Source: Amyelois transitella (lineage: Eukaryota; Arthropoda; Insecta; Lepidoptera; Pyralidae). From it: 64,000 nucleotides of DNA. Position numbers and translations under genes: made by a program. Shown one piece after another: positions 11,501 through 24,691 of this stretch. Below the pieces are notes generated by a model that did not search any database, was not told where the DNA came from, and was given only the letters and a program-made list of their open reading frames with translations. Every line of letters starts with the position of its first letter. Position 1 is the stretch's first letter. The stretch lies in NCBI RefSeq assembly GCF_032362555.1, contig NC_083519.1, positions 5,783,501-5,847,500 on the forward strand. Direction: 5' to 3'.

Positions 11501-14500
11501 ATTTGTATGCATAGGAATTATAATTCTCTGCTCCCTAAGCTAGGAACGAACCTGTATTTTAGGGAGTAGTGAGTCTGGTGTGATTAATTTGCAAACGCGT
11601 AATTATACAAACCAAAAAGAATAACAAAGGTGTTAACAGTAGGCCTAACTGATATTTATTACTTAAAATAAAAATGGTTAGGAGCTTAAATTATTGAAAA
11701 GGTGAGTGAGTGTGGTGTGTATCTGTGCGTGTGATGTGTGTGTGTGTGTAAGTGTGTGTGGGGAAGATGTGAGGCTGTGTGTGCGCCATATATAATGAAA
11801 CCCGCGACCCGCCCCGGCTTCGCACGGGTGCAAAATTATAAATGTTATTATACATAAAAACTTTCCTCTTGAATCACTCTACCTGTTACAAAAAAACCGC
11901 ATCAAAATCCGTTGCGTAATTTTAAAGATTTAAGCATACAGACAAACAGACTAAAATAGCGACTTCGTTTTATACTATGTAGTGATAGTGATGGAACATT
12001 CAAATTCTTGACTGCGTTTCACAATGTTATGTCCTGGCGCGCCCGCACTGAGTGAACGCGTGGAGGATCGCTGCAGCGAGAGTAACTTAATTGTCAATGT
12101 TTTCAATTATAATAATGGAACATTCAAATTCTTGACTCAAAAGACTTGATAATTTTTTTTTAACCTTAATCAATGTTTTTTTATTACATCTTTGTACGGA
12201 AATGACTAGTCTTTGCTTCTATTGCCAGGGCGGGAAACATTTTAAATAATTATCTTGTCAGGTCCTTCGAGGCTCAAAGGACCCGACAAGATAATTATTT
12301 TCTTCTGATTTCAGATTCAGACAAATATGTCAAATTTTAACTGCGAAATTGAAAACTGTCTAGCTAAACAAAAAAAATAACACCAGGACAACGGAACCAA
12401 ATAGGTCTGGTTTACCTGAAGAAAAAAACCATGTATCTAATACTTACAAGTGGCAAGTGGTTGCCTATCAGTCCTACACATCTCGGCTAAGGCTTTTACG
12501 GCGGGCAAACCGGGTTCCAATAGTAATTGACGTAATGGATTGTATTCCTCGCGCGGCATCACCAACTCTTGCATATACCTGCCAAAATGTCAAAAATTAT
12601 TCCCCTTCGTATACATTCGAGAACCGAGCGGCCGCGTCAATCTTATACGTCTTTTATTCTTTCTTTTTATCAATGGATTCCTAGTCAAATTTGCAATGCT
12701 TACGCAAGGATATGGTACTTTTTCAATATTTTATATCTGATTTTTGTTACGGTTTCAACATTAAGCCATATAGCTGCATGTGGTCATAGACATTTCAAAG
12801 ACTCTTCGCTTTGTCTACCCCATAAGGGATAAAGACGTAATAGATGTATACTTTTTTATTTGTTTGCTATCATTAATTGTATCTGATCTAACTCAGTAAG
12901 TTTTAAAAATATAATTAAATCTGACATCCTGAGTATGTTTTACCTTATACGTAATCTGAGCGATCCCCACTCTCCTATCGGCGTCATGCCGGCCAGTGGA
13001 TACCATTCTTCACTCTCTTCACCGTTGGCCAGATTTGCCAGTTCAATTGTCAACTCTGCCACCTGCAGACAAAGATTTATGTTTGTACATACATTCGTTG
13101 GGTTATTGTTTCAAGTTGCACACGATTTCAAAGTGTACATTTGAAAACTTATCGCATAATAGTAGTACAAAAAAAACTTGAAAGAATAATATATATACCA
13201 ACCTCTGATTCTTTGCCACGTTTCCCCGTATTGTGAACAGTGATGGTGAAAGAAGTTACATCTGGAGGTACGTCACTGCAATAAAATAAGTGAAGGGTTA
13301 AAAAAACTTAAAGCGAAATTATATAGAAGATGAAAAAGAAATTCTATTGAATGTGGTTTTAGTCGAAGTCGATGAGCTAGCAAACTGGTACTATTTGAAT
13401 CTCGATTCCACCATTAAGCCAAACTGTTGGCTTTGTTTACCCAGCGAGGCGTGATTATATGTATGTATCTTATATGAGTAAAGTACGTTTACGGAGATCA
13501 AACAGTAGTTGTTTCGTGTAAAACCAAATTTGCCCACTGTAAGCTCGTTCAAACAGGCGGACTTCGGGCTCCAGAATTAAGATCGCATCGTGGACTTACG
13601 CCAGAAGACTGCGGATGGGTGGCTGGTGCAGTAAGTAAGCAGTACTCACTCGAACACAAACTCGTCGTCCCAGTGCGGGTCGGGCGAGGGCCGCGCGCGC
13701 GTGCGCGCCACGGGCGCGGCGCCCAGCGCCAGGCGCAGGTGCGGGCGCGGCGCCAGGCGCGCGGGCAGCCGGTGCGCCGTCAGGCAGCGCACGCGCAGCG
13801 CGCGCAGCCACACCACGCGGGGCACCTGCGCAAGGTGCAGACTAATGTACAATCTTGTTTGGAAAACAATTAATTTGATAATTATAATTACAGAATTTAT
13901 TTCTTAGTAGCGTCTGTCGCGCAGACAGAACATCGTTCCCGTTTTATGGCACTCCATTATTTTTTTTTTCTTAGTGCTGCCATATACGTCCCAAAAAAAT
14001 TTCAGCTACGAGTAGTACCTAGTAATTACGCTTAGTAGATTGTATGTTGAACACTAACTTAGATGAATTATCATTATTAACGTTCCTCGAAAGAACGTGC
14101 TATTCAATATTAAAAACAAAAGATAATAACTTATAGCAACAACTCTAATAAAGTACAACACTGACCTTGCACTGATGCCTCGCCTGCTGCGGCACGCACA
14201 AGGGCCGCAGAGCTTCGAGCCAGGCGCGTTCCTCCGCCGCACTGTTGGCCGCCAGGAACGTGTGAGTGGACAGACACGGTAATGCGCGCTCTACTAGCTG
14301 GAAGCAAAATTCGCGCTCCCATAGTGACTCGTGTACCTGGAAGCAGTGTATTTTTTATCATAAACTTCGCTCGTCAGATTCCTATTTATAAAGGACCACA
14401 AACAAATAGAAACAGTGCCGTGTAGACCCGGCACCAATAAAGAAAAAAAAAGATCACTCCATCTCATGTATGTCGTAAAAGGCGACTAAGGGATAGGCTT

Positions 14501-17500
14501 ATAAACTTGGGATTCTTCTTTTAGGCGATGGGCTAACAACCTGACACTATTTGAATCTCGATTCAGTCATTAAGCTAAACAGCTGAATGTGGCCTATCAG
14601 TCTTTTCAAGAATGTTGGCTTTGTCTACACCGCGAGACGTGATTATATGTATGTATGTCCAAACATAAAAAAATGCTTAATCGCGCAAGCAACCTACGGA
14701 TTATAGCACAATCACAACCTTCTTTCTTTTTTTTTCTTGTGATTCCTCAGACATAGCTATGCTGAAAATCTTCCCTTTGGAGCAGTCGAGCCAGAAACTA
14801 TGCGTAAAGTTTTGAGCCCTACCCTAGTTCATATCAAAAGGTTTTGTAGGGGCTTAAAAAGATTTTAATGAATACTGATACTTAAAAAGGTTTTGTTTAT
14901 CCACAGAAAGACGACAAAATGGCAAGAGAATTTTATTTTCATTTTAAACCATTTTTCTTTAGCACTTCAATTAACATATTTTTTATCAATTCGAAGGAAG
15001 TGAAGTTATCTCCTTCCGTTTCTACCGTTTTAATTTGTAACAACATTGTTCGAGCTATTTCAACTCGACCACGAACCACAAACAATGAAGTAGACCACAT
15101 CTAAAGTACAATAATGCTAATGTCGAAAACGGCCAGACGCCATCCGTCCTACAAATTTATGACAACCATAACCGTAACAAAAGCATTCAATACGCTAAAA
15201 TACACCATTCGCTTGAACAATAAGCCAATTATTGCGAAAGTAGGTACCTGATAAAGATATGCGCATGATAAGTCGATGAGTCCCTTCGGCTTCGTGCGTT
15301 TCGGCGAATCGTAAAAATAGAGATGCGTATCGGTTCCTTCTTGAAGGAGAACGAAGTATAAGGCCTTCCATTTTTTGGCAGCTTTGTCAGATTTCTTGTT
15401 GAGGTAACCTTGGTGCTTTATGCCCTTCATCTTTTTAAGGCCGATTTGGTCTCTGCACTCGCGCAATGTCGCATATATTTTCTCGGCGGCGGCGCCTGTG
15501 GCGTTCTGTTGTGGCTCGATCACATGCCCCTCCGCTATAAGCTGTAGGGAAAATAATTGTTGACAAAGATGACAATCAATCAAAAGTGAAATGAAAATAA
15601 ACTAACTATTTTTATCCGAAAATTTTGATGTGATATCATTATAACGTTAGAGATAAATTAAATCTCAAACTCTTACCGGCTGTCCCAAAGTATGTCCTTC
15701 TACAATCTGCTCCTTCCTGTATCTATTTATCACCGCGTCCAAACACTCGAAGGTGCGCCCACCCATCAGGTACCTGACGCCTTTCTTCTCGATCCTGAAC
15801 CTTTGGATCTGATTGTTGATGTGGAAGAACAGGGAGTAGTCCCCAGGGGAGTTGTCCGAAGGTCGCACGAGGAAGCTCCCCGGCCCGGCCTTTACGAGCA
15901 TATCAACTGCCTCGCTTTTGGTACAATTGGGATGGAACCATGAGAATACTGTGTTCGGATCGATAGACGGGTCGAGGTCTTCCACCAACTCCCTGAAGAT
16001 CATTCCTTGCTCACCGGTTCTAAAAAAAGGATTTTTTTTGTAATGTTTCGGAATTGCTTATCGAAAAGATAATGGTAAAATCGTGTTATTGTTTGTATTT
16101 TAAATCGCGTGATAAGAATATTTATTTATCTTTGTGGATTTCATCAAGGTCAGATAGACTTTATTGCATATATTTTTATATTAATTAATGTGTAAACTGC
16201 TGAAAGTCTTCACACGACCATTGAAAAGGTATATGTATTATCTTTTAGTGACCATGCGTAGACTCTGCTTGCCAGGGATTAAAGAAACAATTGGAACATA
16301 TCTCTACCAAGGTCGCTCAATGATGACCTTTTAGGACCGCAAAGAAAATACCTAAACTAAAACTTAGTTGCTAAACTTATTCCAAAGTAATGATTTGGTT
16401 GTTATTGTCTTTATCGTTGTTGTTACGTACTAATATACCTACATTGTTGAACAAATTGATAACAGTGTATTTTTACGTATGTCTGGGTATGATAAAGAAT
16501 TGTGGTACGACCTCATTTCTTACTTTGTAAGAAAGGAAGTCATTCACATAATTTTTACTTGTACAGGCTTTGTCGAGGTTTATTTCAAGATAAAAAAAAT
16601 CGTTTGCCGTTTGTTTTATATTCGCACCGACATAAATTATGTTGGTTACACTAGAACCAATACTAATGACCCTTTTCTCCCCGTAGAAGTGTAGTAAGCT
16701 GTGACCTAAAACAACACCTGCCTGTTTCGAGGCCTCAAAAAACACTATACAATAGCAAGTACAATGACTTGGTCACAAACAACGGTAGTGATATTTGGTC
16801 ATCACGTCCTACTTACAGTTACGTGTTAAATGACTTACATTTACCTCGCATGTACTAATTAAAGATGAAACGGATACGTTGCGCAGCCAAGGTGATATGT
16901 TGGGAAATTAATGATCGGAACAAACTTAATTTAAATTCAGATTAGATCTTTTTATTCGAATTTAACAGTCCATGGGCTAGATATTACAAGGATTTAACTC
17001 TTCCTATGTCTATTTTCCGCTTTATAAACCAAAAATATCTTAAACATTTAATTTCTAATGGATTCGATGACCTGCCTATTATGTATTTTTTTGTATTTTT
17101 TACCAATTTATAAAACTTGGCAGACCTTAGTGTGTCGATGTGATGGCATCAGTAACTGACAGAGGGGTTTGATGAAAAAATTAATTTCAGTCACTTTCGT
17201 CCAGTATGGGGGTAATACACAAAAGTAATTTATAAACACAAAATTTATTTACTCACCTATGTGCAGTGACCCACAGCCAGCCATCGCCCATGTCATTATG
17301 TACGAAGAAAATGTCACCCTTCTGAAAGGTTAATTCGTCTGTATCGGGCATTTTCGTGTATGGAAGTATAGCCACAACTCTCTGCAACAAAATTAAAATT
17401 ATAGTTCTTCTTCCTTCTAGTTTTAGTAACGACCACTCTAGAGGCGTGGAGGAGTCTCGATCATGGTTACACATCCAATTGCTTGAATGTGCAGGTTCCT

Positions 17501-20447
17501 AACGATGTTTTTGACGTTTTTTGATACACTACTTTGAAAATAGTCATTGGTATGTACCAATGACTATTTTCAAAGTAGTGTATCCGGCCATGTGGCCGAG
17601 GTGGAATCAAACCTGTGTGTTTTTGCACCACACGCATTTTTACCGGGTACCTTACCAATTCGACCACTGACGCTCTTAAAATAATAAATAATATGTATTC
17701 TACGTTATTGCAATTAATAAATTCTGCTTTCTCCTTATAATAATCCTCTAACATTAATCATTTGGAGTAATCAATTACTGAACAGTACTGTCTCCTATTC
17801 TAGCTAGGGTTGGAACACACTGCAATTACATGTAATACTTACCTATCATTATCTAACACAAAATGTACTCCTCCAAAATATGATCTTTCTAGCATTAAAC
17901 CTTTGATATCACAAAAATATTAATTATTAAAGTTGAGTAGGTTAAAGAATATAGTATTACAACCTTCTTATCGTTGACAGGCTCGGGAGGGGGCACCGGT
18001 TCCACGAGCCGTTCCCGCTTCAGTAAGTCCGAGCAATGACTGTAGAATCCGACCAATTCCGCCAGGGAATCGAACTGACGGCCGCCGATGTAGTAGTCGC
18101 CACATACTGCTGTTATCCTGTGTTCCATAAAAACCATTTAAAAATTATCTAAATCATTACAGTAGGTTAGTTTTGTTGTATTTTTTATTGTTTCATGCAT
18201 TGTGATTTGAATGAAACACAAACAGAAGCCCTTTCACATTCATAATGCATTTAAGCACCTAGCCTATGTGATATATTTCTGAAAATCATAAACTTTGTTT
18301 TCAAATATTAATATTATATGTACATAGATACGATGATATGGAATTTCCTTAAATCCTATGATTGAAGATTACCTAAAGTGGTTAATCCCAGTGCGACCCA
18401 GGTAGCTCAAAACATATGATCCAGGCTTCCTATCACTTTCACGGACTGAAACAAAAATATACACATAGCAAAATTTACTTTTGCTAAAAGTAAAGACAAT
18501 TATGCTGCAATTTTTTTTGCATTAAATAACCAGTTCAGATGGAAATACAAGTAAGAATAGACCAGTATATTGGCCAATAGACTGAGCATACCGCTATAGT
18601 ACCAACAGAGTTGGTTGCTGAATATTAATGCTGTTTAAAAACAATACTATGTCAAGAGCAAAGTAAAATTTAAGAAAACTCAACATGGATTTCAAATAAT
18701 TGAGAAAAATAATAAGTTATTTCAATTTGTTGTTATGCATTCTAGCATTAATGCCATTTGGTTCATGGCACCAATAAATAAAACAAAAGGATGTCGTAAA
18801 AGACAACTAAGGGATAGGTTGATAAACTTGATTCTTCTTTTAGGTGATGGGCTAGCAACCTGTCACTATTTGAATCTCAATTCTATCAAAAAGCCAAGCT
18901 GAACATAGCTCTCTCTACCCTGCAAGGGATATAGACATGACTATGATGTATATGTACCTACTTGTACTTATATGAAATCAAGATGTTCACATTAATTAAA
19001 GAAGTGAGGTAAACATGTAATATGTAACTAGAAAATATCACCTTACATTGTTTTGCCAACAGCATGGGAAAAGTTAGGGAGTTCATTTTCCATTGTCTTG
19101 TTGGGATTTTACATTCAATACTATCTGGTTCATACAACTTCATTAGTTTGTCTTATGTTTAAAGGAAAGTGTGTATTATTATTGTCTTTAGATTGCAGAC
19201 CCTTTTTTTCCAATCTTCCTCATCTTTACAGTAATCTGATAATGTTCTTAGTTGTTTGCCCATAAAATTTTAACATAATAATCTGGTTAAAATGAAAGCT
19301 AGTTGCAATGAAGCTCTATGTCAAGATTATTATCTGAATCCAACTGGTTAATTTGTAAAATAAATAATATAATAAATAAAATTACAAAAAAAAATTAAAT
19401 TAAATTACACTGATAGAGTTATTCTCAAAGTAAGTTCGAGACTAGTGTAACAAAATACTAACTCAATGGTACTATATTTTATAATAAATACTTATTCATA
19501 TTATATAAACATCCAAGACCCAGGTCAATCAGATAAAGTTCTTTTCTCATCATGCCCTGGCCAGGATTCGAAAATAGCTATTAACTTACCCAGATAACTG
19601 CCTAATTTCCCTGCTGCCCACAATCTTTCCTCTGAGGTATAGCGGTCAAGCCGGCCATGGTACCACTCAGTCTCAGGAGGTGCCAAAACTGCTTGTCTCT
19701 CTCCTAAACATGCAAATAACAAACTTAGAACACTCAATTAGATTACATTTTTGATTACATTTCTTTTGCTAGCTGTATGTTGATAGTATTATGTTGCTAG
19801 TTTATAGGCATGAATTAAAACATTTAAAATTCAAATTTCAACAATATTATATCATTTGAGTACTTACATATAATTAAGGGTTATTAAATATATGTACTCA
19901 AATGATAGACTGTTGGTTCCAACAAGTAGAAAGCTTACTAACATTTATCTGAGAGCTTGGAATATTGTTGTCACACTCTTGGAATGAGCTCAAAACTAAA
20001 ATGAATTTTAGAAATTGAGTCACTTTCATAAACTCACTTTTCCTGTTCCCATAGGGACCTAAACCTAATTATGACAATTATTGTTAAATCATTTCTAAAA
20101 ACACTGTAGGTATATTAGTTTTAAATGTGTTATGAAGTGAGTCATAAATATTGATGATAACAAAACAATTAAAGCTTTATATGCCTTTTATAACTTGGTA
20201 ATTGGCATGTATTTGACTTTTAAGTAGAAATACAAAATTTTAATGATATGTATATATAAAAAAAGAACTATATCATTTTGAGAATGTAATTACCATTAGT
20301 ACTGGGTCCATCTGCTTCATCTAACTCCAAGTCAGCTGCAAGTTCTGCTATATCACCACCGCCTTCCGATTCAGTAGAAGGCGATCCTAACTTATCCTTT
20401 ACAGGGGGTCCATTTGGAGCCCCCATCGCACGTATCATATCAGCCAT
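8557..20447 (-). CDS. vap: Ras GTPase-activating protein 1, p120 RasGAP (RASA1; fly vacuolar peduncle)
   Basis: Eighteen exons join in phase to 931 aa: 20447-20294, 19703-19590, 18445-18373, 18117-17964, 17381-17257, 16019-15677, 15541-15248, 14336-14166, 13825-13650, 13275-13203, 13062-12944, 12578-12448, 11390-11221, 10604-10476, 10194-10065, 9632-9478, 9074-8942, 8708-8557. Domain order is that of RASA1: SH2 (about 63-155; WYHGRLDR, phosphotyrosine-binding Arg91 in SYLVRES), SH3 (about 166-206), SH2 (about 232-325; Arg259 in FLVRPSD), PH (about 345-470), C2 (about 477-600) and RasGAP (about 640-900). The arginine finger is visible as Arg677 in MFRAASLA, and the FLR..CPA motif at 789-796. 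It should accelerate GTP hydrolysis by Ras downstream of phosphotyrosine signalling. It starts at ATG 20447, with an acidic N-terminus. Length is near that of insect orthologs. Exons 9, 13 and 16 are strikingly GC-rich. Introns are full of transposon pieces. Confidence 0.93.
9215..9470 (+). mobile_element. LINE 3' end in RasGAP intron 16
   Basis: A diverged 3' tail of a common lepidopteran LINE: 'actccgtccacgta' near the start, 'caaaatttcatggagatcg' and 'gacgtgaaagacagacaaac' in the middle, and a terminal 'ttattattattggtatg'. The same layout is seen in a cleaner copy at 63515-63716. Its 3' end comes within about 7 bases of the exon 16 splice donor at 9477-9476. Confidence 0.65.
10682..11033 (-). 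mobile_element. Recurrent ~260 bp element plus an inverted partial copy
   Basis: A full minus-orientation copy occupies about 10777-11033 (tail of 'catacatacata', then 'cacgtctatatccc', ending at a 'ggtgccgggacacacggc' terminus). Directly before it, 10682-10755 is the last third of the same element in the opposite orientation. Together they form an imperfect inverted repeat of about 60 bp arms (10691-10751 with 10790-10850). The pair lies in RasGAP intron 13. Confidence 0.8.
11427..11792. repeat. TAA-rich and TG-rich simple repeats
   Basis: An AAT microsatellite with a 'tttatttattcaaattcaaa' tail-like run lies at 11427-11470. It resembles the 3' end of a LINE read backward. A TG/GTG-rich stretch covers about 11701-11785. 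Both lie in RasGAP intron 12. Confidence 0.6.
11793..11985 (+). mobile_element. LINE 3' end in RasGAP intron 12
   Basis: It starts with 'cccgccccggcttcgcacgg' and continues with 'ttcctcttgaatcactct' and 'ccgcatcaaaatccgttgcg'. It ends with 'ttttatactatgtagtgat'. I recognise this as the conserved 3' terminus of a widespread lepidopteran LINE family, probably a 5'-truncated insertion. Confidence 0.65.
12038..12110 (-). pseudogene. Truncated duplicate of RasGAP exon 13 with its acceptor site
   Basis: This repeats the 5' part of exon 13 and adjoining intron (11359-11435): 'cgcccgcact', 'gtgaacgcgtggaggatcgc', 'tgcag', 'gagagtaa' and 'ttgtcaa'. On the minus strand it keeps a CTGCAG acceptor. If spliced in the normal phase it reads SILHAFTQCGRART and then a TAA stop, before the arginine finger. 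It is flanked by 22 bp direct repeats (11992-12013 and 12116-12137), which suggests a tandem duplication that copied exon and intron together. Confidence 0.75.
12244..12300. repeat. 24 bp near-perfect inverted repeat
   Basis: The arms 12244-12267 and 12277-12300 are reverse complements with one mismatch, separated by 9 bases. The hairpin lies in RasGAP intron 12. Confidence 0.9.
12757..12842 (+). mobile_element. Fragment of the recurrent ~260 bp element
   Basis: Only the 3' third is present: 'cattaagcc', 'agctgcatgtggtc', 'tttgtctacccc' and 'agggataaagacgt'. It lies in RasGAP intron 11. Confidence 0.6.
13370..13469 (+). mobile_element. Fragment of the recurrent ~260 bp element
   Basis: The copy runs from the 'gatgagctagcaa' block through 'ctatttgaatctcgattc', 'ccattaagcc' and 'ctgttggctttg' to the 'gtgattatatgtatgtat' tail. 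An internal deletion has removed the 'agctgaacgtggcc' block. It lies in RasGAP intron 9. Confidence 0.7.
14417..14658 (+). mobile_element. Recurrent ~260 bp element, near full length
   Basis: The copy begins 'gccgtgtagacccggcacca', passes through 'gtcgtaaaaggcgactaagg', 'gcttataaacttgggattct' and 'cctgacactatttgaatctc', and ends in an ATGTATG tail. It lies in RasGAP intron 7. Confidence 0.85.
17523..17584. repeat. 30 bp perfect inverted repeat with 2-base spacer
   Basis: Arms 17523-17552 and 17555-17584 are exact reverse complements. Such a near-contiguous palindrome is strongly hairpin-forming. It lies in RasGAP intron 4 directly beside a tRNA-like SINE head. Confidence 0.95.
17585..17676 (-). 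mobile_element. tRNA-derived SINE head
   Basis: On the minus strand a tRNA-like order is visible. An A-box-like 'cagtggtcgaattggta' lies near 17655-17671. A B-box-like 'ggtttgattcc' lies near 17604. No acceptor stem pairs properly, so I call it a SINE or tRNA relic rather than a tRNA gene. Confidence 0.5.
18753..18957 (+). mobile_element. Recurrent ~260 bp element with deletions
   Basis: It begins with 'gccatttggttcatggcacc', a diverged form of the usual GCCGTGTGGTTCCCGGCACC start, and contains 'atgtcgtaaaagacaactaa', 'ctagcaacctgtcactattt' and 'ctgcaagggatatagacatg'. It lies in RasGAP intron 2. Confidence 0.8.
19851..19906. repeat. 13 bp inverted repeat
   Basis: Arms 19851-19863 and 19894-19906 (atcatttgagtac and its complement) flank a 30-base AT-rich spacer in RasGAP intron 1. 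This could be a small MITE-like insertion. Confidence 0.6.
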
Positions 20448-21888
20448 TTTTAGCGAAATTCGCCAGTAAATTTTATACTACTTCACGCGTTATATTTAAC
20501 AATCCAGGGATTCATACTTTTGAAAGAGTTTCAAAGAAAAAATAGCTATAACTATCTTACTTTGTTTACGATAAAAATTAATCAAATAATAGGTACCAAT
20601 ACCACCAATATTATGAAACGACGACTTTTATGACGTGATTTATTATTTATTTTATATACAAAACAGAATGAAAAACTAATGCACTATAACACAGTACCGC
20701 AATGCGAAATAATGATGCATAATTTCTTGATTTTGTACAAGACGACAAAAATATGCCCGACCGACCACGAACAATCCAATCGCAAATCACGATTGATTTG
20801 ACAGATCAGTCTCAGCAGACAGATATGCAATGTTACCAGTGGCAAGAAGGAATTATGGACTCTAAATAAGTGAGTAATTTATTCCTGCAACTTCAAGGAT
20901 GCCACTGCATCCTTGAAGTTGCAGGAATAAATTCCTGGTGTTTACAGCTTTTGATATAAGTATAGGGTGTAGTGTTAAGTGCACAAAACCTGAAAAATCG
21001 TTTTTTCAGACGGTTAATCTGAATAACTTTCAGTCTTTCATTAAGAAAACTACACTTTGTCATTTAAATTTTTGTATGAAATAGCTGATATTTTCATGTC
21101 TATTATTAACTAAATACTAAATAAAACGTCAATTAAATCAATAGAAAGATAGAAAAAGTTATCACAAATCTACACTATCGTGAAAAACATGCGTAAACAT
21201 GGTAGTGCGCTTTTCACAGTGCCAGACCCATGTTTCAAACTCAGTGAGTTCTAGGCGATTGAGCGCGCTGGGCGCGTGACCATATGTATGTATGTAAGTA
21301 TACAATTTTTTACATTTTATTTCATGCTTAAAAATTATGGTATGGCGGCGCCATACGCGCCATTCTACAGAAATCGCCACTGGAAGGATGATTGCTTCGA
21401 TCTAAGGCTGCAAACTAAAGCTCCGTTAATAAAAGGAACTTGTTGTGTCTAAAGGGACATTTCGAGGGTAAGAGATAAATAGGTAATTTAATTCCGAACA
21501 AATTTTTCTCAAGCTAGCTGACACCACGAAGAAATCACAGGGACAGATTGCAAAACGTCGTAATTTTCATTTAATTAACAGCCTTCGAAATATTTGATTG
21601 TATGAATGGAGCAATTGTTTTATTTGTTTTGTCGTTTAGTAGAGATCTAAGAGAATTGGGAGTCGCTTCGTGGCCCACTGCGCGCTCTTCTCCAAAAACC
21701 TCAAAAATCTCCAACAACCGTGCGTCTTTACCCGATCACAGATGGATATCGGAAAGGGATTACGTCTAAAGTCTTATCTTACGCACGCTGCCCTCGCCTT
21801 CTTAACATTTTACTAATTTCTACGCATACTACCACGTAGCAACAAGTCATTCCTAGGGTTGCCAGCCAAAAATATACTTGAGAACGCG
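20448..21888. other. Intergenic region between RasGAP and polyubiquitin
   Basis: RasGAP (minus) and polyubiquitin (plus) diverge across this stretch, so it should hold the RasGAP promoter near 20450-20700 and upstream control of polyubiquitin. I see no coding region. A perfect hairpin lies at 20876-20933. A short GC-rich patch lies around 21250-21280. Confidence 0.45.
20876..20933. repeat. 27 bp perfect inverted repeat with 4-base loop
   Basis: Arms 20876-20902 and 20907-20933 are exact reverse complements around the loop 'cact'. It lies between the divergent RasGAP and polyubiquitin genes. Confidence 0.95.
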
Positions 21889-21895
21889 TATAAGA
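21889..21895 (+). promoter_or_regulatory. Candidate TATA box of polyubiquitin
   Basis: TATAAGA lies about 370 bases upstream of the polyubiquitin ATG and about 150 upstream of a consensus donor at 22039. That is a sensible distance for a short 5'UTR exon. I could not find a convincing array of heat-shock elements upstream. Confidence 0.45.
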
Positions 21896-22038
21896 GTGTG
21901 TGCTGCCATTATTTTTTAGTTAATCGATCTTGAACTGTCTACTGTTGATCGTGTTGTGTTTTTAGTGAATTTTGATTTGTAAGCCTACCTAATTACTAAA
22001 TAAAAATAGTTAAAAAATTTGTCCTGCTAAGAATACTG

Positions 22039-24548
<2,510 letters not shown>

Positions 24549-24685
24549 TTACCTACATATTTTCAAAAAATCTGATTATTGATTAATCTGAATTAAAACT
24601 TCTGATCTATATTATTCTAACATTGTTTAAATTCCAGTAGATTTTCTTGTAATCATTCCAGTTTCTATAACTTGATTTGGATTTT

Positions 24686-24691
24686 AATAAA
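24686..24691 (+). terminator. Polyadenylation signal of polyubiquitin
   Basis: AATAAA lies 138 bases after the polyubiquitin stop codon and on the same strand, in an AT-rich 3' flank. Confidence 0.65.

Noticed and set aside
13596-13907. Ala/Arg-rich open frames on both strands
   Set aside because: Artefacts of the GC-rich C2-domain exon; only the minus frame at 13825-13650 continues RasGAP.
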